Below are positions 10,492-21,552 of a DNA stretch of 64,000 nucleotides, one piece after another. Source of the stretch: Larix kaempferi. Taxonomy: Eukaryota; Streptophyta; Pinopsida; Pinales; Pinaceae. The stretch is taken from assembly GCA_027924585.1 (NCBI GenBank), contig BSBM01001668.1, positions 644,007-708,006 of the forward strand. Reading direction: 5' to 3'. Position numbers and translations under genes: made by a program. Numbering within the stretch: the stretch's first letter is position 1; every line of letters begins with the position of its first letter. The notes beneath the pieces are model-generated. The model was not told where the DNA came from. It saw nothing but the letters and a program-made list of their open reading frames with translations, and searched no databases.

Positions 10492-13284
10492 ATGAGAACC
10501 CCAGCTAAGAAGGTCGTCATAGAACCAGGGCAGGCTTCGAGAAGGTCACCAAGACACTGTCCAACCATGCAAGATAAATGAAAAGACCCAATGGGGCCAC
10601 GAACGAAGATACCAAAGATGAGTTTGATAGTGGAGAAGCCACCAATAGCTGATAAGGAGATACCTTTGACAATGACCCCAAACTATATCTCGCCGCGTGC
10701 ATTGGACGCACCGATTTTTAAGTTAATGAAGAATGCAAAATATGATATCCCGCTATCACCCATATCAAAGCACGTCGACGTTGATAAGAATTTGCTAGGT
10801 AAAATTCCAAAATGTAAGTGGAATGATTATGATCTACTTCAGATGCAGAAAGAGGAACCCAATGAGCCTAGGTTCCCACAGTTTTAGCCCGACCAGTACA
10901 TGTGCTAGAAGAGGGATGTCAAGCAAGAACTCAACTTAGTCTTGGAAAGCTAGTTATTAGGAGTATTCAAGCTAGGACTACTCAATCTACGCAGACTCCC
11001 GCATTTTGATAGATCACCAGAGTTGAATGCAGTGGTCCGAACCTTGATGGCATGCATTCACCAGGGATATTTGTGGCTGGACCGTAATGTCAACCTCACC
11101 ATTGATATTATCCACCGCATCACTGGGTTGATTAAAAGGGGTAAATACCCGAAGCAGTTCTTCCAAGGGAAGAGCAAGGATAAATAGGTAGCAGCAAAGA
11201 TGAAGGGAAAGCGAGGCTTTCAGACAGACAACATTGATGATAAAGCAACAAGGTTTATCACACAACTCTTAGCCGACAAGATTTTATGAAAATGCAGACA
11301 TTTGGAGGTATCTGCGGGCATAGTACTTCTTGGCACCATGGTCGTAGATGGAGAGCAATTCAACTAGTGTCAATACTTGATGAATGAGTTCCTAGAGGAA
11401 CTAAATGAGACACAGCTCAATGGTGGAAATTTTCATTTTACCTAGCTGATAGTGTTGATTTCCTTCATGGGATGGAAGGAACCCAAGGATTATGTGGGCA
11501 TAATCATTGATACCAATGACTGCAAAGGGGCTCGTTACTGCAACCTTCGGGAAAATCTGAACTCACAGAGATAGCACGCGATAGCTGAAGTTTTCTACTA
11601 GTATTATGACTAGCTGCGTGAAGCAATAATGCTCACACCGTAGATAACAAAGCATGTAACAAGTTGCTATATTCGCACTATTGATTTTTACACTGACATG
11701 CATTGCCTATACATCTCAACAAAAGAGCATAAGCGGAAAATAGAATGGTTCATAGGAAATTATCATATGTATGAGAAGGATATTGATATTATCATGAAGG
11801 AATGGCTTGCCGAATATCGAGTGGAAATTGTGGAGGTTGAAAGCGACTCTGGCGAGGATGAACCTATTCCATGTCCTATTACTGAAGAGAAGGAGATGGG
11901 AAAAAGAAAGGAAGCTGAGATCCTAACACACCCAAAAGGACCAAAGCAGAAGGTCGATAAGAGCAAGTTAGACGCAGCACTCCATGAGTAGGACTACAAC
12001 AAAATAGTGGGAAAGGTCACAAAGCAAATGGAAGATATGATGACTAACAAACAAAAGAAGGACAAGGTGATTCAGGAAAGTCTGCAGAAGAATCTGTCCA
12101 CACTACAGGGGATTACAGAGAAAATTGAAGAAGTCCACAAGAGATTATCCCCGACGTGCAACTTAGAGTCTAAAGGGAAGTCAGGAGGAACTTCGTAGCA
12201 GAAGACACCACAACTAGCCATAACCATGCATGCAAAGTCCCAAATCATCCATCTAGACCCATTAACTGTGAGCCTACAACTACCAGAACAACTGATGTTG
12301 GACACAAAGGATGTAGAGCATGTGGAGCTCGATCTAGAGAAGGTACCACTGTCGGGCTTACATTACTTACATCTGCAGATCATCGAAGAAATGCATGAAA
12401 GAACTACTGACGCCCTAAAAGGAAAATTTGAGTTGCAAACAACTTATAATCAGTTGGAGGCATCTAGTTCGCAAAGAGCTATGGAACTGCAGGATGAGCA
12501 TGATCGTCGGCAAAGATTGAAGTCCATGATCACTTCAGTCGCAGATGATATAGGAGAATTTGAGGTCCAAGTGGACCCCACGGATACTGTTGTCAAGAAC
12601 AAAGAACTAGTTAACACTCTGAAGACCGAGATGCAAGATATGGAGATCAGCCATGAGGCTAAGGTTGTTGCCTTGCAGGCGCAGATCAACCCACAGACTC
12701 CACCAGATCAACAGTAGTTGAGAGTGAAAGAGTGAAGTCCATGGTAGAGTGTATAGCTACTGAGGTGACTAAATTCAAAAGTCTATTAGATGAGGTGACA
12801 AAAACATTCACATCACTTGAAGAAGACCCAGACTTGATGCAAGTCAAGAAGGCTGTGAAGGACAAGCAGGAAGCATTAGAGCAGCTGGACACACAAGTTA
12901 AGGCACTGCTACCAACAGAAAGACTCTAGTGATATGCAGAAATCAGTAAGCTGAAAAAGGAGGTTCAAGCGCTAAGAGAAAAAGAAACTGAGATGGGTGA
13001 CATGTCACAACCCTTTGCTGGAGGCAACCCACATGATCTCGCAGGACATCAAGGAACAGTTACAAGAGTTGCGCAAAGGCCAAGAATAAGTAGAAGGCCA
13101 AGCCGAGGATGAAATAACAGTTCAGATGTTGGAAACAATAAAACAAGTCTAGTAGGACACTAAGGAGACAGTTGGGAAGTTTATTGCCTCATACAATGAG
13201 TTCGCTGCGTAGCTAGCTCCGTAGCCAGAGTGACAGCCAGGAGAAGTCAGAGTTGGAAGTGGCTCGGGGATGAGCCACATGTAA
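10492..13284 (+). pseudogene. Unknown repeat-encoded protein, ~930 codons, broken mainly by TAG stops
   Basis: I do not recognise the family. From ATG 10492 one frame runs to about 12715, shifts by one base, then shifts back near 13005 and ends at TAA 13282. It has about 18 TAG (including 10885, 10906, 10951, 11185, 11365, 11443, 11572, 11599, 11611, 11641, 11989, 12196), four TGA (10579, 11287, 12930, 13231) and one internal TAA (13087). The N-terminal half (about residues 40-470) looks globular: LPHFDRSPELNAVVRTLMAC, HQGYLWLDRNVNLTIDIIHR and FMGWKEPKDYVG are visible. An acidic/basic linker follows, then a long coiled-coil half rich in Glu, Lys and Gln. There is no zinc knuckle, RT or protease. 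It could be an ORF of a non-autonomous retroelement or a captured gene; the repeated TAGs argue for a methylated repeat. Confidence 0.6.
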
Positions 13285-14884
13285 GTGTTAGAGGCCTTTT
13301 GGACCTGGCCCAGGTGGAGAATTTTTGTGAAAACTACATTTTTGAACTGTGGAGCTAAGAGCAATTCAGTGAAAGGATGTTTTATATAAAGTTTTGGTAT
13401 GCTGCGAAGTTGCGCGCAGTGCAGCGTCGGAAGAGCTGCGAAGTTCAGTGCTGTGAGGATATAATGCTGCAATGTGTCCAATATACGAGATGCTAGCAAA
13501 GCAGAGTGTTGGACGGAAGATGGCACAGATTCCGGTTAGACCGTCGGTGGTCTATTTTTGGTAAAGATGCTCCAGGAGTACCAAGTGGTGGGTAGGAGCA
13601 AAGTCGAAGAAAGCGACCAGTCGCACACGCGAAAGATACCACTACCCGAACCAGTCGTATGAGACCATTAGAGGAAGAAAGGCTCAGCGAAAGAAACCTG
13701 TTGGCAAGGGTGCAACAAGAATGCCAATAGTGACGTGAAGCATGTATGGAAGACTGCCACGATGGAATATTCGCTACCAGAGGCTAGCAAGTACAGTTTT
13801 GGGGAAAACCGTTACAGTTTTGTAAACCTAAAGGTTTTTGCCTTCGACTTGTAAAGACATGACCTACGGGCATGATCTATAAATAAGGAATTTTTGTATG
13901 GGAAAGGGTTATTCTTCATTTTGTTAAGTCATGAATATTGCTGAATCTTTTGAGCTTGATTACTATTATAAAGGCTTTGTAGCTGAGTGCGCAAAGACCT
14001 AATTGAGAGAGAAGAGAGTCTGTAGCTGAGTGCGTAGATAACGAATTGTTGTACCCTTCCCAAAGACTAATTCGACAACAATTCTTATGGATGTAGCCTC
14101 CATCCGTGGGGTGAAACATGTTAAATCCTATGTAGTGTGATTACTTGCGTGTTTTACATCTTGCACTTATCTGTTTGCTTCCGTTGAATGCTTGCAATCT
14201 CATTTATCAGTGGTTATGTCAATACTTTTGTATTTATTCACCATAGGAGAAATATGGGGATAATATGCTAAGTGTTGAATGAATGAATGAATGTTGGATG
14301 CACAGTATCTCATGTTTGCAGAAGTATCAGTTTATTGAATAACCGCACCTATGTCTAGAATTCGGGTTAAGTAACTTTGTTGACGCATAGCACCAGAAGT
14401 GCGTAGGATTGTATGTTGTATCTATTTGTATCTGTTTGAGTGTAGTAATCTAAGGTAGTCAATGAATAATAAGTGTTGAGTGAAGTATTTATTATTGGCT
14501 GAGTTCGTAAAGGAAGCGCATAAGTCAGTTGTGCTATCCCATTATTTGGTACTTGTCCGAACTGCGCAGTCTGTGGATGTGCTGGTTACGAAGGTATCTA
14601 TGCATGAGGAAGAAGGGGGTCGTGAGGTAGTCTATTGTCACATAGTCCTTAGTTCATAGCACAAGTCTGATAGTGCACTGCATAGAATTTTGGTCCGAAC
14701 AACTCATCGCATCACTATGGAGACCTAATTCCACAGCAGCCCCATAGCTTCGCCTCGGGTGAGACCTCTTCCTATTCGCAGGCTGTTGCTGAAAGGGCTG
14801 GTGAAAAGGGGTTTTGTTGTTTAAGCTAAAACCGCAAAGAACCTAGGTCTACATTGGAAACCTCTAGATCAGTCTATAAGCCAA
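13285..14884 (+). other. Non-coding downstream region of the unknown repeat
   Basis: No convincing coding frame is seen on either strand. A second TATA box TATAAATA is at 13878-13885, and a short GAATGAATGAATGAATG run lies near 14278. The stretch may contain the 3' LTR or 3' UTR of the unknown element, but I could not find a matching copy near 10129-10491, so its borders are unresolved. The purine-rich satellite begins at about 14885. Confidence 0.35.
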
Positions 14885-14972
14885 CATTAAGGGTTGGGGA
14901 GAGGAGTGGAGATAGACAAAGGAGGAGGGATAATATTAGTAGAGGGATGAGTTCGTGTGAGTGTGTGTGTGT

Positions 14973-15015
<43 letters not shown>

Positions 15016-15907
15016 GGGGATGAGGAAGGAGGTTGCTGGTTACAAGGGGTAGGGTAGAGGAGGGGGTTGGATAAGAGAAAGTGATAGATATGGTGGTAGG
15101 GGGATGGGGGGTAGGAATGTAGGGAATATTAGGGAAGCTAGAGAGAAGGGTGGTAGAGGTGGGGGTGGAGAGGGAGAGACAAAGATATGAATAGAGAGAG
15201 ATATGATGGGTTTCGTATGTGGTTGGAAGTGGTGAATTGGGGGGTGGAGAAAGAGAGAGAGAGAGAGAGAGTTGGTGATGAGAAAGGGAGGCCTTGGGTT
15301 ACAAAGGGTAGGGTGGAGGAGGGGGATTGGATATGAGAAATGGATTGAGATCAAAGTAGGGGTATGGGTGATAGGAATTTAGGGAATATTGCAAAAGCTA
15401 GAGAGAATAGGGGTAGAGATGTGGTGGAGAGAGACAAAGATGAGGGTTTTAGTAATAGGTTCAAGGTGGAAAATTGAAGGGTGGAGAGAGAGAAAGAGAG
15501 GGAGAGAGATGAGGGTGGTAAGTTGTAGGGGGAGGGGGTCTAGTGGAGAGAGAGCCTAAGAGATATTTTTAGGGGTATTAGGAGAAGCAGAGAGAGAGGG
15601 GGTGGAGAGGGTGGTTATGGGTAGGGAGAGTAGGAGGGAATTAGAGAGAGGGAGTTTGCTTTAGGGATAGTTAGAGTTTGTGTGTGACAGAGGGGGTGTG
15701 TTAGGGGATTGGTGGGTAGAGAGAGAGGTAGGTGTTAGGTATAGATGGAGGAGTAGTGAAGAGAGAGAGAGTTAGGGAGAGATAGGAGGGGCATTTATGG
15801 TATGGGAGGAAAAGGGGTTTTAGAGAGCAAGAGAGAAGAGTGGAGAGGTAAATATGAGTGGAGAGATAGAGATATTAGTTGAGAGAGAGAGAAAGAAGCG
15901 ATGTGTT

Positions 15908-15940
<33 letters not shown>

Positions 15941-16555
15941 AAGAAGCGATGTGTTTGTGTGTGAGAGAGAGAGAGAGAAAGAAGCAATGTGTTTGTGAGA
16001 GAGAGAGAGAGAGAGAAAGAATGGGGAGGTGGGTGGGTGTTTGGGAGTTGGGGGAGAGAAAGAGAGAGAGGGATGGGGACATAGAGACATATATATATGT
16101 GGGGTGTTAAGTGGTAGGTGTAAGGGCTTTAGGGGAAATAGAAAGAGAGATTTTTAGGAGTAGGGGGAGTAGGAGAGAGAGAGATATCGGGGGAGGATGG
16201 AATGTTTATCGGTAGGAAGAGTAAGAGGGGGCTTAGGTAGAGAGAGAGAGTGGGTTAGTTGTATATAGAGTTATAGGGAGAAGGGTTTTCAGGAGTTGGG
16301 GAGAGAGAGATTTGTAGGGGTTATGTGTATGTCGAGGAATATGGGAGAGGGACAGTGAGAAATGGGGTTGGTAAGGGTTATGAGGTAGAAGTGAGAGAGA
16401 GAAAGAGATAGAGGAAGATGGGGAATTAGTGGGTATGGGGAGAGAAAAAAGAGGGAGGGTCAGTAGTCAGGGTGGTAGAATAGAAAGAGAGCAGGGTTTT
16501 AGTGGGTGATTATTGGTAGGAAACGTAGGAGGGGGGTTAGGGATACAGAGTGAGG
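14885..16555 (+). repeat. Purine-rich long-unit satellite, block 1
   Basis: The + strand is almost entirely G and A with GGT/TTAGGG-like words, e.g. GAGAGAG runs (14969-15013) and compound GT/GA microsatellites (15905-15950). Longer sub-blocks recur. The text at 15220-15415 returns at 58555-58760 and, less exactly, at 14990-15150 and 62800-63000. The text at 16021-16555 returns at 26882-27418, 59260-59765 and 63660-64000. It is interrupted at its right end by the + strand Tat-like element. Ser/Leu/His-rich frames on the - strand are by-products of the base bias. Confidence 0.85.
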
Positions 16556-16594
16556 GGTCATTTTTCTGAACCCCTTGTTCTGAACACTTGTTCT

Positions 16595-17217
16595 GAACCC
16601 CTTCGCCCATTTTTCCTACCATTTTTTCCTCTAAAGCCTTCAAATGGTCACCAAAAAGACCATAGTACACCTTTTTCCCCTCAAAATATGTATTTTTCCT
16701 CAAAAAACACAAAAAAAACATCCAAAAGGGTCCCAAATCCCCAAAAATCAATTAAAAGGGAATAATATTCAAAACATATTCAAAAAAGGAAAAAGAGGGA
16801 AAAAGAGACCTAAACCACGTTTAGCAATACCATTGGTTTCCTTAAACCATAATGGTATTTCCCATCACCAAAAAATATAAAAGGTGATAGGGGCTTCTCA
16901 TTATTCACTCCATATTTATCCTATCCTCACACTGCCAAAATCCCTCCTAAGTTTTTTTCCCAACCTTTGCAGCATCTTGGAGAAGAGACCATTGGAATTT
17001 GGAGCATCTCAACCTTGGAGCTGCTCACACTCACCATCCTCACCCTTTGAGGTGATACAAAAGTATCAATTTTTATTTACATGCTTATGAATCAATCTTG
17101 TTCATTGTTATCAATCTAGAGTTTATATTTGCTTATTTACATTGTTTTATTTGAGACTGCTGCTACAAGTTAGCAAGTGCACCATTTGCACATGCTTGGG
17201 AGAAATCCCAAGCAATA
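16595..17217 (+). repeat. 5' LTR, truncated at its outer end
   Basis: It matches 26270-26881 closely, with roughly 5% mismatch by eye and an 11-bp CATATTCAAAA insertion. The outer start (TGTTAACACCC in the sister element) is missing. In its place are about 40 bp holding three copies of a TTCTGAAC-type word. A TATA box TATAAAAG is at 16876-16883. The inner end reads AAGCAATA, i.e. the terminal CA has become TA. Confidence 0.8.
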
Positions 17218-17222
17218 GTTTT

Positions 17223-17240
17223 TGGTGACTCCGCTGGGGA
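17223..17240 (+). promoter_or_regulatory. Primer binding site
   Basis: TGGTGACTCCGCTGGGGA follows the 5' LTR by five bases. It is a one-change version of TGGCGACTCCGCTGGGGA, the site typical of plant Tat/Ogre-type gypsy elements. It fixes the LTR orientation as +, opposite to the gag segment that follows. Confidence 0.8.
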
Positions 17241-17428
17241 AGAATACTAGGTGTATCAAATCAAATAAAATATAAAAGTGACACGTGACCTAAGAAATGG
17301 TTGAGATCTCGCATGTGAAAAAGTGAGTAGGGCTAATGACCTTCCTCCATGCTATGTGCATGGGGTTTGTGATTATGGATCACATATGTGTTGGTTTGAA
17401 CAATGGGATCATTGAAATACTAAGATAG

Positions 17429-18720
17429 CTATGATGGGGAAGGTTCAAAATGATTGATCATGCCCCCTATCCCAGGGTTGAGGTAATCTATTATGCCCCC
17501 TAAATCAGAGGTGTCAATGCGGTGCAGATGTTGTCTTAGAGAGGGATCAACAGGGCATTGACCAACTACTGGAGGGGGGGTGTACCATGAGGCTATGGGT
17601 CGTGGTGGCATACTGAAGTGATGATATGATGATGGGGGATGCCCCTTGCGGGGTGGATTCCCCCAATATCGCCGACAAGAATGACGATGATGATGAGTAG
17701 GCAAGGTTTTGGGCCTGCCCCCATGTTTTGGACATCTGGGTCGGAGAGATCAGTGGAAGGGGACGAACGGACAGAGGGGTCTCCAGTGGAAACCATGTAA
17801 ATTGTGTTAATCTCTTCCGAGGAGGAAGATGGTGGGGGATGAGTTTCCTCAATAAGAGGAGGGGATGTCTCTAGGTCGACATTATTCAGTTCATAGAGGC
17901 AGATTGGGGCAGTGATGTGAGTAACGACCATAAATGCTGCATATTGCACAAGGGTGGTTTGTGCGCAATGATTTATCATGAGGCTGAGGGGGCAGTTCTA
18001 GTTTGAAAACTAGAATGTTAGTGTCATCATCCAACATAGTCATGTGTTCTTGAAGTGCCAGTAATTGTGGAAATTGATGGGTAGCATGGCCTATATCATC
18101 GCACAAAGATCACTTAGGGGGAACACAGATTGTCAGGGGATTCTTCGCCAACTTTGGAGTTGTTGGTGGGGTGCAGGTGGTGGGTCCAGTGGTGTAGGTT
18201 TGTGGTCCTCTACCCCCATTGTAGTGGAGTTAGGGGGAGCATTACTAGATGTTGATGTAGTGGTCCTAGTTGGATGTGGCCGGTTCTGGATGTTTGCTAC
18301 AGCAGGGGGTGGACGGTTAGAAGTATTGATGGGTTGCACTGGTTGTAAGATGACATTCAGTGTTGAGGGAGGGGTTGGGGTAGGTAGGTACCACACAGGT
18401 AGTCCTAATGTTAATCCTGGGAGATTAAGTGTAGCCATGACTGGTGTGTTGATGGTGCCTGAAGGGGGAAATAAAAATGGCATAGTATGAATCGATGTGG
18501 CTCCTACATGAGTTGGCATTGAGGGTGGTTGAGAGAGTAAGGGGTTTTGTTGGTTTGGAACCTGTTTGTTATGTGAGAGGGTACACAAATTAGATATCTT
18601 AGTTATCTTCAAAGGGGGTGGGCTGGATTGGAATGTGGAAGTCATAGGTGATTCCGAGTATAATCCGGGTCTGACTATGGAGACAAATGATGTAGGTGCA
18701 TTCTAAACTGGTTGTTCAAT
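17429..18720 (-). pseudogene. Inverted post-protease linker with remnants of two zinc knuckles
   Basis: This reads on the - strand and corresponds to 43832-45130 of the sister element. A Pro/Thr/Ser-rich linker (18645-18133, with MATLNLPGLTLG and VWYLP) leads to two CCHC remnants. In the first, CDDIGHATHQF, the last Cys is Phe. In the second, CAICSIYGRYSHHC, the His is Arg. Both knuckles are therefore broken. At about 18720-18770 the sequence jumps from the linker to the region upstream of protease, so the ~720-bp protease segment present in the sister copy is absent here. Confidence 0.7.
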
Positions 18721-20410
18721 CATGGGGAGAACATTTTTAGGTGCAGTGGGGGTGTATTGGTTTCGACGCGTTTTGGAGATTCATGTTGGCCGATGACATC
18801 ATAAGGAGATGATGAGTACCAGAATCCATCGGATGGTTTGTGTGTGCAGCGTATGTGATTTGTTGTTGTGGTGTTGTGGTTCCGTGAGGAGGATCCAATG
18901 GATGAGTGTTCACCACTCCTTGTGTGGGAAAAGGATTCTTTAGCACCATGGGTTGTGGTTGAGGAGGTGGCACTGGTTGTGCCGTCTTCCCTTGGCATTG
19001 GGCATCATCAGACCATAGTTGGTGCACTCAATCCAAATGGGGGAAAGTGTGTGTGTAATGGTCATATACCTCGCATATCGAACATTGGTGGTTTGTTCGT
19101 AATTGGGGTTCTTACCCTATTTTCGTGGTCGATCAGGGTTTTGGTTGGCGGGGTTAGTGTTGTTGTTGTTTGGAGGATGAGTCTGAGCGACTTGAGGTTG
19201 TGGTGTGGCAAGCACTAACTGTGGTGGGTAATAAGCCGCTGGGGCTTGTGAGTGAACAGGAGCATGTGTGACCTGCTGATGGTAATATGTAGGGGGTGCA
19301 ACCAGAGGTGGATAGGATGAAGGTGCATGACCATAAAACTATGGTGGACATGAGGATCCATGAGTGTGGTGGGGGTGGGCCATGGGAGCATACGAAGTTG
19401 TAGCTCCAGAGTGAGATGTGGCCCATGAAAGATCGGAGCTGGTATTATTGCGCATAATGGAAAAGGGTTGGTTGTGGGACGCAACTTGTCTAATGATGTC
19501 GTCATCGGCATGGGATGCCCCCAGCGTGTCATTTCGAGAGGAATCGCCGTGGGGAGCATTAGGTAAAATGGTTTACAAGTAGCCACACTGGGTGTAGATT
19601 AGATCAAACTACTGGGCGTTTAGAATGGCTTCTTCTTCCGACTGGAGTCGATCAAAAGCTACATCCTTGGCTATGAGAGGAAGGAGAGATTTCAGGAACC
19701 AATCCAGGAAAATACAATCATCAAGCTTTATATTGTAGAGACTATGATGCTTATGCCACTCATGTATATGATCGGTGATGTGTGTAGCAGTGTTCTGTCT
19801 ACAAGACAGTAGTATTTCCACTCCTGCATCATAGTGGATAGGTAATTGGAAGAACTGTAGGAAATTCGAGGCAAGGGATGTAAACGTAGGGTGTGAGGTT
19901 GCTCGATGTACCATTTGGCTGCTGAGCTAGTGAAAGTTCTTTGTAATAAACAAAGACGAATGGAATCGTCTACTATGGAGTTCAAGGAACACCATAGGTG
20001 AAAGGACATGATATGGTTTTGGGGGTTTTCCCCAGCCTTCCCTTCAAATTTTGGGATGTCTGAGGGGAGCTTTTTGGGCATGGGGGGCCAAGTGGGTCAT
20101 GTCTAATGGGAACATTTGTTAGCCTAGCCAAGTCTGGTAGGTTAAGCCTATCTATAAATGGCAAACTAGAGGAAGGGTAGGATGTTGTCATGGGGGCATA
20201 AGTGCTAGTGGTAGCGTTATGTATTAGGCCACTACCCCCCAGGGGGATATTGGTTATTTGAGGTATGTGCCCTCCACCCAAAGGTGTGTGGGAAGGGCCC
20301 GCGCCACCTGGTGCAACCTGAGTTATAGATGGGTTGGGTAGATGTCCAGTAGGTGTTGGGATCTGTATGGTAGCAGGGATAATAGGTATAGTTCCCATGT
20401 TGGGCATACT
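18721..20410 (-). pseudogene. gag of the Tat-like element, inverted relative to its LTRs
   Basis: The frame begins with MPNMGTIPIIP at 20410, directly at the inversion junction. It runs through a Pro/Gly/Thr-rich start, then the gag core (LPSDIPKFEGKAGENPQNHI, FHLWCSLNSIVDDSIRLCL, AAKWYIEQP at 20081-19900, and FTSLASNFLQFF, IHEWHKHHS, LDWFLKSLLP at 19914-19609). A Pro/Gln/His/Tyr-rich tail follows, with a knuckle CSICEVYDHYTHTF at 19043-19084 whose last Cys is Phe. A frameshift sits in a C6 run near 20080 and another near 19910. Gag would form the particle; this copy is dead. Confidence 0.8.
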
Positions 20411-20578
20411 GATCAAGCCCACGACAAAACAGGGAAAGGAAAATTTCAATCTATCTGGAAAGGCCCATACATCATACAGACGTGCCTTGAAAATGAGGCA
20501 TACATTTTGACCGACGCAGAAGGTAACCCTATGCGCAACCCCCGTAAAGGGTTGTATCTTAAACGATTCTATCCATAA
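20411..20578 (+). pseudogene. Integrase C-terminal fragment
   Basis: The + strand frame from AHDKTGKGKFQSIWKGPYII to NPRKGLYLKRFYP and a TAA at 20576 matches the end of the integrase frame of the sister element (about 35080-34916, - strand). Everything upstream in integrase, RNase H and RT is missing; sequence homology to pol begins at about 20410, where the inverted gag starts. Confidence 0.75.
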
Positions 20579-20686
20579 AAATTCTTCTGGACACCATAGT
20601 CTAGATTGTACAATTTGTTTTAATTCATTTTTTACCACTACAAAATTTCAATGCGTTACATTTTCATTTTTTCTGCATGAACACAG

Positions 20687-21112
20687 ATGGATCCTACTCC
20701 AATCTACTATGTTGGTTTTGCCGACGGTGCAAGTCGCTGGTCTCCAAATCTTGCCTCAGCAACTTGGGTACATTATTCCCCCTCACATGAGTTGATCCAC
20801 CTTGACAGAGTGTGCATAGGGGATGCCATGAACAACCAGGCTGAGTATGACATCGTAACTGGTCTCCTAACCACTGCTCTCGAAATGGGCATAAGTTACG
20901 TCAACATCTTCCTAGACTCCCAACTTCTTGTTTCCCAGCTCAATAACTAGTACCAGGTACGCGATCCCTGTCTCTTCAGAAAATTCTTGCACACTAAACA
21001 AATGATTCGATAGTTTGAATCCATTTCCTTCACTCATGTCCCAATAAATATGAACAGTGTCGCAGATCAAATGGCCAACAACATCTTAGATTGGCATGCC
21101 AACCAAAACATG
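20687..21112 (+). pseudogene. Second RNase H domain downstream of integrase, two stops
   Basis: RNase H would cleave RNA in RNA-DNA hybrids. This copy aligns over its whole length with the intact 142-residue version at 34374-34802. FADGAS (catalytic Asp), NNQAEYD (Glu) and FLDSQLLVSQL (Asp) are kept, and VADQMANN supplies the last Asp. Two TAG codons break the frame: after QLNN at 20948 and after MIR near 21014, where the sister copy has Cys and His. It ends with NQNM and TAA. It lies about 110 bp after the integrase stop and in the same orientation as the LTRs. Confidence 0.75.
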
Positions 21113-21149
21113 TAAGGTACCAAAACATGCATCACATAAGCATCAAAAA

Positions 21150-21420
21150 ATCAAATAAACAAACTAACCATCCTAGTATTGCATTCACATGCATAAACAT
21201 GTGCCTCCATGGGCATACAAAAAATAGAAGTATTGCATCCACGTGCATACAAAAAACAAATAATATTGCATCCATGTGAATAACATGTGCCTCCACGGGC
21301 AAACAAAACACATATCACTGCATCCACGTGCAACACAACATAAAACAACAGACAAGATGTGCATCCATGTGCATACATAACCATATATAAAAAAACGAAT
21401 ACATCTATATATACATATCA
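21150..21420 (+). repeat. Imperfect short repeats with GCATCCATGTGCAT words
   Basis: Words such as TGCATCCACGTGCATAC and GTGCCTCCACGGGCA recur every 40-60 bp between the RNase H stop and the end of the antisense gene. The sister element has the complementary series at 34190-34345. No function is evident. Confidence 0.55.
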
Positions 21421-21552
21421 TCACCAAATTCACAATGTCAGGAGTGCTCTCAGGACCCAAATATACAAAAGGTACACCAGTCGTACAAAATTTGTATCAA
21501 CAAAATACATCCCCATATGCTCATCATCATTTGGGGGCAGGTACAAGAGAAC

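Noticed and set aside
10492-13284. Nuclear recoding of TAG as Gln as the main explanation
   Set aside because: TGA and TAA stops also occur, frameshifts are present, and the same TAG pattern appears in clearly dead elements; cytosine decay is simpler, though not proven.
20342-20410. Start of a + strand frame upstream of the integrase fragment
   Set aside because: Its first 25 or so codons are the complement of the inverted gag start; only the part after about 20411 is integrase.
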